Below, piece by piece: positions 26,160 through 32,345 of a stretch of DNA of 32,345 nt. The stretch lies in contig NZ_LUUI01000131.1 of the NCBI RefSeq assembly GCF_001644015.1, forward strand, positions 1-32,345, written 5' to 3'. The position numbers were made by a program, and so were the translations under genes. Position 1 is the stretch's first letter. Every line of letters starts with the position of its first letter. The notes below the pieces were generated by a model. That model did not search any database and was not told the DNA's origin. It saw only the letters and a program-made list of their open reading frames with translations. Origin of the DNA: Methylomonas lenta. Its GTDB lineage: Bacteria; Pseudomonadota; Gammaproteobacteria; Methylococcales; Methylomonadaceae.

Positions 26160-26903
26160 TTAATCTTCCCGGCGTTTACCGACAAAAAACCTGGAAAAAA
26201 GCAAGCCTGATTCAAATAACAGCCACATAGGGACGGCTAACAAAGTTTGCGACAGCGCATCGGGCGGGGTTAGAAACATTGCAACCACAAATACGCCGAC
26301 AATCACATAAGGGCGTTTTTCAGACAGGCTCTGGGGCGTGGTAATTCCGGCCCAAACTAAAACTATGGTGAAAATAGGTATTTCAAACGACACCCCAAAG
26401 GCAAAAAACATTGCCAATATAAAATCCAGATAAGTGGCAATATCGGTCATCACCGTTACACCAGCGGGTGCTGCCGAAGTTAAATAACCAAAAACTAACG
26501 GAAACACCACAAAATACGCAAATGCCGCGCCGGTATAGAACAGCACTGTGCTGGCGAATAATAGCGGTAATACCATCAGTTTTTCATGGCGATAGAGGCC
26601 GGGGGCTACAAAACCCCAAAATTGAAACAATATGTAGGGAATGCAGGCAAATATCGCTACTACTAATGCCAATTTAATCGGGGTAAAAAACGGCGAGGCG
26701 ACGTCAATTGCGATCATGGTGCTGTTTTTGGGCATATGCACCAATAAGGGCTCTGCAATATATTGATATATTTCGTTGGCGTAACTGGCGGTGCCGATAA
26801 AGACCAGTAATACGCACAAGACTACACGCAGCAAGCGATCACGCAATTCGATCAAATGGCTGATAAAAGGCAGTTCGCCTGCAGGATCAAACGGGTTTTT
26901 CAT
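26160..26903 (-). CDS. tatC: Sec-independent protein translocase TatC
   Basis: TatC is the six-helix inner-membrane receptor that binds twin-arginine signal peptides and, with TatA and TatB, exports folded proteins. The conserved N-terminus ELPFISHLIELRDRLLR is followed by hydrophobic segments and the family blocks FWGFVAPGLYRHEK and FGVSFEIPIF. The start at 26903 (MKNPFDPAGE) is chosen, giving 247 aa. It overlaps the end of tatB by 17 nt. An in-frame ATG at 26933 would extend 10 residues further into tatB. Confidence 0.94.
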   Translation of the reverse strand: MKNPFDPAGELPFISHLIELRDRLLRVVLCVLLVFIGTASYANEIYQYIAEPLLVHMPKNSTMIAIDVASPFFTPIKLALVVAIFACIPYILFQFWGFVAPGLYRHEKLMVLPLLFASTVLFYTGAAFAYFVVFPLVFGYLTSAAPAGVTVMTDIATYLDFILAMFFAFGVSFEIPIFTIVLVWAGITTPQSLSEKRPYVIVGVFVVAMFLTPPDALSQTLLAVPMWLLFESGLLFSRFFVGKRRED

Positions 26904-27204
26904 TATTTGACGTGTTTTCGCCACTGGTTTCAATGTTGATTTTTATATCGTCTACTGCAATTTGCGTTTCGCTAGCAATTTGCTGCAATTCATCAGTAAT
27001 GCTTTGTTGCTGTTGCAGCAGTTGGCGCATTTCTTCGGCATGTAATTCTTGTTTGATTTCCGCCTTAACGTTGGCAATCGTGTTGCGAGTCTTGCCTAGC
27101 CAGAAACCGGCAATGCGTGCTGCCTTGGGCAGTCTTTCCGGGCCGATCACCAGTAAGGCGATCAAACCCACCATAACTAATTCGGAAAAGCCGACATCAA
27201 ACAT
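26887..27204 (-). CDS. tatB: Sec-independent protein translocase TatB
   Basis: TatB is a single-span membrane protein that partners TatC in signal-peptide recognition. The N-terminus MFDVGFSELVMVGLIALLVIGPERLP is classic TatB: helix, then a GPERLP hinge, an amphipathic helix and a charged tail (here 105 aa, Gln/Glu rich). It starts 6 nt after tatA and overlaps tatC. Confidence 0.93.
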   Translation of the reverse strand: MFDVGFSELVMVGLIALLVIGPERLPKAARIAGFWLGKTRNTIANVKAEIKQELHAEEMRQLLQQQQSITDELQQIASETQIAVDDIKINIETSGENTSNNEKPV

Positions 27205-27210
27205 AGCCGA

Positions 27211-27426
27211 TCAGGCCTCGTCTTTTTCTTTGTGGGTAACTTCGCCGTCTAGGGTTTCGCCTTTTTCTTCGGTAATGGTTTTGTCCTCTTCACCGTCTTT
27301 CATGGCGCCGCGAAAACCTTTGATGGCATCACCCAGATCTCCACCGACATTTTTCAGTCGTTTGGTACCGAACACCAAAATTACAATAACCAGTACGATT
27401 AACAATTGAGTCATGCTAATGCCCAT
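27211..27426 (-). CDS. tatA: Sec-independent protein translocase TatA
   Basis: TatA oligomerises to form the passage for folded substrates. The 71-aa protein has an N-terminal membrane helix ([14 protein letters not shown]), the [14 protein letters not shown] hinge and amphipathic helix, and a short acidic tail. GGAG lies 6 nt before the ATG at 27426; a second Met at residue 5 is possible. It is the first tat gene, 16 nt after hisE. Confidence 0.93.
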   Translation of the reverse strand: MGISMTQLLIVLVIVILVFGTKRLKNVGGDLGDAIKGFRGAMKDGEEDKTITEEKGETLDGEVTHKEKDEA

Positions 27427-27442
27427 CTTTCACTCCTTCATA

Positions 27443-27769
27443 TTAATTAGGATGATTGGTGCGCTGGGCCTTTTCCTGTAAGCCGGACAAGCCGAAGCGA
27501 CGCTGTAATTCGTTGATAACCAGTTCAGGGCCCAAGCCCTGATCTGCCAACATCACCATGCAATGAAACCATAAGTCAGCCGTTTCATAAATAATTTTAT
27601 CTTTATCACCATCTTTAGCAGCTATAACAGTTTCTGTCGCCTCTTCGCCAATTTTTTTCAAAATATGATCCAGGCCTTTGGCATAAAGACTGGCAACATA
27701 AGATTGATCGGCAGATTGTTGTTTGCGTTGTTCCAAAATTTCAGCTAGCTGCTGTAAGACATCATTCAT
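27443..27769 (-). CDS. hisE: Phosphoribosyl-ATP pyrophosphatase
   Basis: HisE hydrolyses phosphoribosyl-ATP to phosphoribosyl-AMP, the second step of histidine synthesis. This 108-aa MazG-like all-alpha pyrophosphatase has the metal-binding motifs [15 protein letters not shown] and [14 protein letters not shown]. It is separated from other his genes here and instead leads the tat cluster, an arrangement common in proteobacteria. An extended -10 element (TGATATGAT on the - strand, 27810-27802) lies about 35 nt before the start. The ribosome binding site is weak. Confidence 0.94.
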   Translation of the reverse strand: MNDVLQQLAEILEQRKQQSADQSYVASLYAKGLDHILKKIGEEATETVIAAKDGDKDKIIYETADLWFHCMVMLADQGLGPELVINELQRRFGLSGLQEKAQRTNHPN

Positions 27770-27801
27770 TAACAGGTACTCTTGAGTGGTTTCTGCAAAA
27801 A

Positions 27802-27828
27802 ATCATATCACGTTGGAAGACTGGCCAA
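27802..27828 (-). promoter_or_regulatory. Candidate extended -10 promoter for hisE-tatABC
   Basis: On the - strand TGATATGAT (27810-27802) is an extended -10 element. A poor -35 (TTGGCC at 27828-27823, 15-bp spacing) lies upstream. It sits between the predicted RNA terminator at 27839-27874 and the hisE start. Confidence 0.35.
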
Positions 27829-27838
27829 AACGACAGGC

Positions 27839-27874
27839 AAAAAAAAACCTCCATTGCTTGCGCAAAAGGAGGTT
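27839..27874 (-). terminator. Strong terminator closing the CCUCC-motif RNA region
   Basis: On the - strand AACCTCC (27874-27868) pairs with GGAGGTT (27852-27846). Inside is TTGC-GCAA-GCAA, a second short stem with a GCAA tetraloop, and nine Ts follow. It lies 70 nt before hisE, and no protein gene precedes it on this strand, which implies a non-coding transcript from the right. Confidence 0.7.
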
Positions 27875-27913
27875 AAAAAAACAAGCAGAGTGCTATGAGG
27901 AGGTTCCGCTTGT
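27875..27913 (-). terminator. Second terminator-like hairpin in the RNA region
   Basis: On the - strand ACAAGCGGA (27913-27905) pairs with TCTGCTTGT (27889-27881) with one G-U wobble. The loop carries ACCTCCTCATAGCAC, and the stem is followed by a T-run to 27875. It may end a shorter RNA or be one module of a repeated structure. Confidence 0.5.
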
Positions 27914-28185
27914 ATTACAACACCAGGAGGTAGTTACAAATTCTTTAAAGTTAACCGTTGATATGTGTGCTTTGCCTATCTTTAGGGAGGTATCGGCAAA
28001 CTACACGTTTGAAATAACAAAAAACCTGATTAAAACTCAAAATACCTGTGAAACAGGGAGGTAATCAGAATATCTTTGTTTAAGCCATTCATATGGTTTC
28101 AATTCTAATAAAATTAAAGCCATTCTTGACAAAGCTGTCTTGCTTTGCTCTTCAGTTGCAGCGTACTATACAGTATAAAAAAATG

Positions 28186-28219
28186 TTTACAATTGTGTGT
28201 TTATAAAATAGATTGTAAA
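28186..28219 (+). promoter_or_regulatory. Candidate promoter and operator dyad of the LysR gene
   Basis: TTTACAAT (28186-28193) and ATTGTAAA (28212-28219) are perfect 8-bp inverted arms. The left arm contains a -35-like TTTACA and, 17 bp later, a -10-like TAGATT (28209-28214). LysR-type regulators commonly bind such interrupted dyads over their own promoters. It lies 66 bp before the LysR start. Confidence 0.4.
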
Positions 28220-28284
28220 TAATAAAGAAACAATAGAAAAGTCAAACATTTTTTGCAAATATCAATCCAGCTAATGAGGCGTCA

Positions 28285-29190
28285 ATGGATAAATTAACCA
28301 GTATGAATGTATTCGCTCGGGTTGCTAAAGCAGGTAGTTTTGCTGGCGCCGCTAAGGAGTTGGATATCTCCAGAGCCATGGCGACCAAGCATATTATGCA
28401 GCTGGAAAGCCAGCTAAATACTCGATTATTTAATCGTACCACTCGTAGTATCAGTCTGACAGAAGCGGGTGCCGAGTATCTCGAACGCTGTCTCCAGGTT
28501 TTACTGGATGTTGAGGAGATGGAGTCAGCTGTTACCAAATTACAAACCGAACCTCGTGGGTTGCTTAAAATATGTGCTCCGCCAGTAATTGGCGCCACCC
28601 ATATTGCCCCCGGATTGACTCAGTATTTAAAAAACTATCCGGATTTGTCGGTGGAAATGATATTAAAAGGTGGGCAAGTCGATTTGATTGACGAAGGTGT
28701 CGACATTGCTATTTATTTAGGTCAACTCAATGATACCAGTCTAGTGGCGCGCAAACTGGCCAGCTCATCGCTGGTAGTGTGTGCTTCAGCAGATTATCTA
28801 AATCTGCACGGCACACCACAAGATCCGGAAGATCTGGAAAACCATAGCTGCCTGATCAATTGGGCGATACCGCCGCGTGATAAATGGCGTTTCAAAGGCA
28901 TACTGGGTGATCGCACTGTCACAGTCACCGGTCGTATGCAAGCCAACATGGCAGACCCAGTCCGTAATGCTGCAGTCAATGGTTTAGGCTTGATCATGTT
29001 GCCGCGCTACATCGTTGGTCGCGACATTGAGCTAGGACGCTTGCAAGTAGTGATGGAACAATACGCTATCAGCCCGTTGGCCATCTATGCGGTTTATCCA
29101 CACCGGAAATATTTATCGGCCAAAGTCCGTTCTTTTCTGGATTTTATTCAAGGTTGGCTGCCGCACCGTATCGGTATGGATGCGCCGTGA
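28285..29190 (+). CDS. LysR-family transcriptional regulator
   Basis: This is a 301-aa LysR-type regulator. The N-terminal winged helix (about 1-60) reads MDKLTSMNVFARVAKAGSF, then AGAAKELDISRAMATKHI and NRTTRSISLTEAGAEYLERC. The C-terminal effector-binding domain spans about 90-295. It resembles the CrgA/AaeR-like subgroup, in which a single-copy aromatic or aldehyde effector is common, but the ligand is not predictable. GAGG lies 8 nt before the ATG. Its stop overlaps a GTG start of the following methyltransferase gene. The upstream gap has a perfect dyad that may be its own operator. Confidence 0.92.
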   Translation: MDKLTSMNVFARVAKAGSFAGAAKELDISRAMATKHIMQLESQLNTRLFNRTTRSISLTEAGAEYLERCLQVLLDVEEMESAVTKLQTEPRGLLKICAPPVIGATHIAPGLTQYLKNYPDLSVEMILKGGQVDLIDEGVDIAIYLGQLNDTSLVARKLASSSLVVCASADYLNLHGTPQDPEDLENHSCLINWAIPPRDKWRFKGILGDRTVTVTGRMQANMADPVRNAAVNGLGLIMLPRYIVGRDIELGRLQVVMEQYAISPLAIYAVYPHRKYLSAKVRSFLDFIQGWLPHRIGMDAP

Positions 29191-29756
29191 TTGAGCAAGC
29201 CAAATGGGACAAATTTTATAGTCATAACCAGCAGTCGATTGATCCCTCGCAAGTGCTTTACGAGCATGCTTATTTATTACCCAAACAAGGCAAAGCACTC
29301 GATTTAGCCTGTGGTTTGGGCGGTAATGCCCTGTTTTTAGCCAGGCTTGGTTTGCAAGTCGATGCCTGGGATATTTCTTCCGTTGCCTTAACTCGTTTGC
29401 AAACTCAAGCCGATCAAATATCACTTCCCATCACTACCTGGCAATGCGATATCAGACAAAAAATCCTCCCACTTAAGCATTATGATGTAATTGTCATTAG
29501 TCGTTTCCTTGACCGATCCCTGTGTAATGCGATAATGGGAGCCTTAAAACCCGAAGGCCTGTTGTTTTATCAGACATTTACCCGCAACAAACTTGATCAA
29601 CACGGCCCTAGCAATCCGGACTATTTGCTGGGTGATAATGAATTACTCAGCCTGTTTCCCTCGCTAAGCCTGGTGTTTTATCAGGAATACGCTCGTATTG
29701 GCGACTGGCGTTATGGCAATAGAAATGAAGCCTGCTTCATCGGACAAAAATTCTAA
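29187..29756 (+). CDS. Class I SAM-dependent methyltransferase
   Basis: This 189-aa methyltransferase has motif I ALDLACGLGGNALFLARLG near residue 40, an acidic ribose-binding residue in VDAWDIS and a motif IV-like HYDVIVISRFLDRSL. It resembles TehB-type small methyltransferases with unknown substrate. A GTG start at 29187 is chosen: it overlaps the LysR stop by 4 nt (GTGA) and fits the family N-terminus (WDKFYSH). A longer frame from 29154 runs inside LysR. The rhodanese gene follows after 11 nt. Confidence 0.85.
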   Translation: MIEQAKWDKFYSHNQQSIDPSQVLYEHAYLLPKQGKALDLACGLGGNALFLARLGLQVDAWDISSVALTRLQTQADQISLPITTWQCDIRQKILPLKHYDVIVISRFLDRSLCNAIMGALKPEGLLFYQTFTRNKLDQHGPSNPDYLLGDNELLSLFPSLSLVFYQEYARIGDWRYGNRNEACFIGQKF

Positions 29757-29767
29757 CCGGTATAAAC

Positions 29768-30160
29768 ATGATTGAAAATCTCGACCCCAAGCAAGCTTGG
29801 GCTTTACTGCAGGATAACCCGTCAGCTGTGTTGATTGACGTTAGAACCGCTATCGAACACAGTTTTGTCGGTCATCCGCCTAAAGCTATCCATGTCGCTT
29901 GGAAAGAATTTCCCGGCATGCAGTTAAATACCGCTTTTGTCGAACAAGTGCAGCAACAGGTAGCTGATAAATCAGCGCCGGTTTTGTTGCTTTGCCGTAG
30001 TGGTCAACGCTCAGTTGATGCGGCTAAAGCACTGGAAACCAATGGTTACCAACACCTGATCAATATTCTGGAAGGCTTTGAAGGCCCTTTGGATGAAAAC
30101 AAACATCGCAACACTGTTGGCGGCTGGCGTTTCCACGACTTGCCCTGGCAACAAAGCTAA
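29768..30160 (+). CDS. Rhodanese-like sulfurtransferase domain protein
   Basis: This is a 130-aa single-domain rhodanese. The active-site loop is LLLCRSGQRS with Cys76, and the domain has the typical VLIDVRTAIEHSFVGHP start and a C-terminal GGWRFHDLPW. It likely transfers sulfane sulfur in the cytosol, as no signal peptide is present. It is close behind the methyltransferase gene (11 nt) and 108 nt before typA. Confidence 0.88.
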   Translation: MIENLDPKQAWALLQDNPSAVLIDVRTAIEHSFVGHPPKAIHVAWKEFPGMQLNTAFVEQVQQQVADKSAPVLLLCRSGQRSVDAAKALETNGYQHLINILEGFEGPLDENKHRNTVGGWRFHDLPWQQS

Positions 30161-30268
30161 TGTAGGCCGGTTAGTACCCAGAATCCAGCCACCCCATTTC
30201 ATGTTGGTTTGCGCATAATAGGCGAAATCAACCTTGTATCGATTCTTTTAAATACCCAAGTAAATCCT

Positions 30269-32077
30269 GTGATAGAAAAATTAAGAAATATCGCAATCAT
30301 TGCGCACGTTGACCATGGTAAAACGACGTTGGTTGATAAATTATTAGAGCAGTCAGGTACTTTTTCTGCTCATGAAAAGACCTCTGAAAGAATGATGGAT
30401 TCCAACGAGCTTGAAAAAGAGCGTGGTATTACCATTCTGGCGAAAAATACCGCGATAGACTGGAACGGCTATCACATCAATATCGTTGACACCCCGGGCC
30501 ATGCCGATTTTGGTGGTGAGGTTGAACGGGTTTTATCTATGGTTGACTCGGTTTTATTATTAGTCGATGCGGTTGACGGCCCGATGCCACAAACACGTTT
30601 TGTGACTAAAAAAGCCTTTGCTTTAGGTTTAAAGCCTATTGTGGTTATCAATAAAGTAGATCGCCCCGGCGCGCGTCCTGATTGGGTTGTCGATCAAACT
30701 TTTGATTTGTTCGATAACTTAGGCGCTACGGATGAGCAACTGGATTTCCCAATTGTTTATGCTTCTGCGTTAAATGGTTTTGCTGGATTGGAAGCCGATG
30801 TTTCAGGTGGCGATATGACACCGCTGTTTCAAACCATCGTTGATAAAGTGGCGCCGCCACCAGTAGAGATTGATGCGCCATTCCAAATGCAGGTTATCAG
30901 CTTAGACTATAACTCTTATGTCGGCGTTATCGGTATCGGCCGTATTCAGCATGGCAAAGTGACACGTAATATGCCGCTAACCATCGTGGATAATGAAGGT
31001 AAAACCCGTAACGGTCGTATGTTGAAACTGTTTGGTTTTCATGGCTTAGAGCGGGTGGAAGTTGAAACTGCGCAAGCGGGCGACATTATTGCTTTCTGCG
31101 GCATTGAGAATTTAAAAATTTCAGAAACATTATGCGATCCTAATAATGTTGTTGCATTACCTGCCCTATCGGTTGACGAGCCGACTGTCAGCATGACATT
31201 CCAAGTCAATAATTCACCGTTTGCGGGTAAAGAAGGTAAATTCATTACCACACGGCAAATTTATGATCGTTTACAAAAAGAGTTACAACACAACGTCGCT
31301 TTACGTGTTGAAACCACTGATGATCCGGATAAATTTAAAGTATCAGGGCGTGGTGAATTACATTTATCGGTCTTGATCGAGAATATGCGTCGTGAAGGTT
31401 TCGAGCTTGGTGTATCGCGTCCGCAAGTAATTATTAGAGAAATTGACGGTGTTAAATCAGAACCGTTTGAAAATGTAACGATAGAAGTTGAAGAACAGCA
31501 TCAAGGCGCCATCATGGAAAAATTAGGTGACCGTAAAGGTGATCTAAAAGACATGGTGCCAGATGGTAAAGGTCGTATTCGTTTGGAATATATTGTACCT
31601 TCTCGTGGCTTATTAGGATTTCAAACAGAGTTTTTAACCGCAACCTCCGGGTCTGGTTTGTTCTATCACGTATTTGATCATTACGGCCCGGTAAAAGAAG
31701 GTGCTGTGGGTAATCGGATTCGTGGTGTTTTGATCTCGATGTCTAAAGGTAAAGCGGTTGATTACTCTTTATACCCACTCCAAGCTCGCGGTGAGTTATT
31801 AGTGGTTAATGGTGATGAAATCTATGAAGGTCAATTAGTCGGTATTCATTCGCGGACTAACGATTTAGTGGTTAACCCAACTAAACCCAAGCCGCTAACT
31901 AACGTGCGTGCTTCGGGTACTGATGATAGTTTGACCTGCGCTAAAATTCAAAAAATGACTTTGGAGCAAGCTTTAGAGTTTATCGGTGATGATGAATTAG
32001 TCGAAGTAACCCCTAAGTCGATTCGTCTGCGTAAAATCTTATTGACTGAAAACGAAAGAAAACGCGCGTCCAGATAA
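30269..32077 (+). CDS. typA: Ribosome-associated GTPase TypA/BipA
   Basis: TypA is a translational GTPase of the EF-G type that aids 50S assembly and stress or cold adaptation. Switch and nucleotide motifs are AHVDHGKTT (G1), ERGITI (G2), DTPGHADF (G3), NKVD (G4) and SAL (G5), followed by domains II, III and V and the BipA-specific C-terminus. A GTG start at 30269 gives 602 aa beginning (M)IEKLRNIAI, matching E. coli BipA exactly in that stretch. The TTG at 30209 would add 20 unrelated residues. There is no strong ribosome binding site. A weak hairpin (32106-32127) follows. Confidence 0.95.
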   Translation: MIEKLRNIAIIAHVDHGKTTLVDKLLEQSGTFSAHEKTSERMMDSNELEKERGITILAKNTAIDWNGYHINIVDTPGHADFGGEVERVLSMVDSVLLLVDAVDGPMPQTRFVTKKAFALGLKPIVVINKVDRPGARPDWVVDQTFDLFDNLGATDEQLDFPIVYASALNGFAGLEADVSGGDMTPLFQTIVDKVAPPPVEIDAPFQMQVISLDYNSYVGVIGIGRIQHGKVTRNMPLTIVDNEGKTRNGRMLKLFGFHGLERVEVETAQAGDIIAFCGIENLKISETLCDPNNVVALPALSVDEPTVSMTFQVNNSPFAGKEGKFITTRQIYDRLQKELQHNVALRVETTDDPDKFKVSGRGELHLSVLIENMRREGFELGVSRPQVIIREIDGVKSEPFENVTIEVEEQHQGAIMEKLGDRKGDLKDMVPDGKGRIRLEYIVPSRGLLGFQTEFLTATSGSGLFYHVFDHYGPVKEGAVGNRIRGVLISMSKGKAVDYSLYPLQARGELLVVNGDEIYEGQLVGIHSRTNDLVVNPTKPKPLTNVRASGTDDSLTCAKIQKMTLEQALEFIGDDELVEVTPKSIRLRKILLTENERKRASR

Positions 32078-32185
32078 TCTGAGTGCTCCAACAAGGTGAT
32101 CCGTTCCCATGAATGCCAGAAAATGGGGGCGGGTTTACCGAACTATGTATATCCGTCAGTCTATAGACCAGCCAGACAAATAAAT

Positions 32186-32335
32186 TCAGGCATCATGCAA
32201 ATTCTTCAGCAAGGACTGGTTGGCATGCAGCATGCGGGATAATTCCCGATTTTCGCGGTGCAACTCATAAATCTCGAAGGCATCCTGGATATGCTGGCAC
32301 AGCGCTCCATCTTCCCAGGGTTTGGTCCACTGCCA
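32186..32335 (-). pseudogene. Truncated response-regulator receiver C-terminus
   Basis: On the - strand a 49-codon open stretch ending in TGA (32188-32186) reads TKPWEDGALCQHIQDAFEIY, then ELHRENRELSRM and LHANQSLLKN. This looks like the end of a receiver domain (the conserved Lys-Pro of beta5-alpha5) plus a coiled linker, as in RpfG- or HD-type regulators. A TAA stop (32338-32336) stands three codons before TKPW, so the upstream part of the receiver cannot be joined in this frame. This suggests a decayed gene or a frameshift at the window edge. No start codon or ribosome binding site fits a separate small gene. Confidence 0.4.
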
Positions 32336-32345
32336 TTAAGTTAAG

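Larger units (their letters stand above)
27839..28095 (-). ncRNA. Candidate CCUCC-motif (anti-Shine-Dalgarno) small RNA or RNA array
   Basis: This stretch has no credible gene. On the - strand it is a row of five potential hairpins: 28068-28026, 28000-27971, 27939-27910, 27913-27881 and 27874-27846. Each contains ACCTCC, four times in the loop or inner part and once in the stem. Three end in T-runs like intrinsic terminators (after 28026, 27881 and 27846). ACCUCCU is the 16S rRNA anti-Shine-Dalgarno sequence, so the RNA could pair with ribosome binding sites of mRNAs. Small RNAs with C-rich loop motifs of this kind are known (Xanthomonas sX13, Neisseria sibling RNAs, CCUCCUCCC 'cuckoo' RNAs). 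A possible promoter is TTGTCA (28132-28127) and TAGAAT (28107-28102), with a long 19-bp spacer. The 5' end is a guess. Confidence 0.42.

Noticed and set aside
27867-28062. GGAGGT repeats as real ribosome binding sites of small + strand genes
   Set aside because: None has an ATG or convincing GTG/TTG at 5-10 nt with an open frame behind it.
27786-28064. 92-aa + strand ORF in the hisE-LysR gap
   Set aside because: No ribosome binding site and no family resemblance; it covers the repeated hairpin/terminator structures of the opposite strand.
27839-28068. + strand CsrB/RsmZ-like RNA with GGA motifs binding CsrA
   Set aside because: GGA motifs are present, but the + strand has A-runs rather than a terminator; all T-run terminators lie on the - strand. 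Not fully excluded.
32106-32127. CCCAT/ATGGG hairpin as the typA terminator
   Set aside because: The stem is only 5 bp and the following bases (gggcgggttt) are not T-rich enough to call.

Overview
The window comes from a gammaproteobacterial methanotroph, most likely of the Methylomonas/Methylovulum kind (Methylococcales). Its centre is a complete soluble methane monooxygenase (sMMO) operon, mmoXYBZDC. This is followed by a small unrecognised ORF, the GroEL-like mmoG, and the sigma-54 activator gene mmoR. The flanks are ordinary gammaproteobacterial housekeeping genes with base composition near 50% GC. The genus is inferred from gene content and protein resemblance, not from a search.

Layout. 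1-3.0 kb, + strand: a GDSL lipoprotein esterase, a 3-hydroxyisobutyrate-dehydrogenase-like reductase and UDP-glucose dehydrogenase, closed by a terminator. 3.1-4.6 kb, - strand: a small Tyr-rich lipoprotein and a fumarylacetoacetate-hydrolase-family enzyme. 4.6-4.9 kb: the sMMO control region, with a -24/-12 promoter having exact GG-N10-GC spacing and two perfect palindromes 100-150 bp upstream, placed as sites for an enhancer-binding protein. 4.9-12.3 kb: mmoX, Y, B, Z, a 257-bp structured spacer, D, C, a small ORF, mmoG and a strong terminator. 12.6-14.4 kb: mmoR. 14.5-18.4 kb: trpE and trpG, a fungal-type cytosine deaminase and a TIGR03862-like flavoprotein. 18.5-23.0 kb: a TonB-dependent receptor, a YfiR-family periplasmic protein and a hybrid histidine kinase with a CHASE8-like sensor, apparently one signalling unit. 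23.0-27.8 kb, - strand: hisE, tatA, tatB, tatC, yggS, then argS and a SPOR-domain protein. 28.3-32.1 kb, + strand: a LysR regulator, a methyltransferase, a rhodanese and typA. The right end holds the truncated tail of a response regulator.

How the parts work together: MmoX/Y/Z form the hydroxylase, MmoB gates it, MmoC feeds it electrons from NADH and MmoD is linked to the copper switch. MmoG probably assists folding or activation, and MmoR should drive the sigma-54 promoter. No mmoQ/mmoS sensor pair is present between mmoG and the trp genes.

The most unusual things seen are these. (1) A roughly 250-nt intergenic segment at 27.84-28.09 kb reads on the - strand as a chain of hairpins. It carries five ACCTCC (anti-Shine-Dalgarno) motifs and three T-tract terminators, so it is a candidate CCUCC-motif small RNA or RNA array. 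(2) MmoG has Asn where GroEL has its catalytic Asp398. (3) The spacer between mmoZ and mmoD contains strong hairpins, including a perfect 11-bp stem. No tRNA, rRNA, insertion sequence or CRISPR array was seen.
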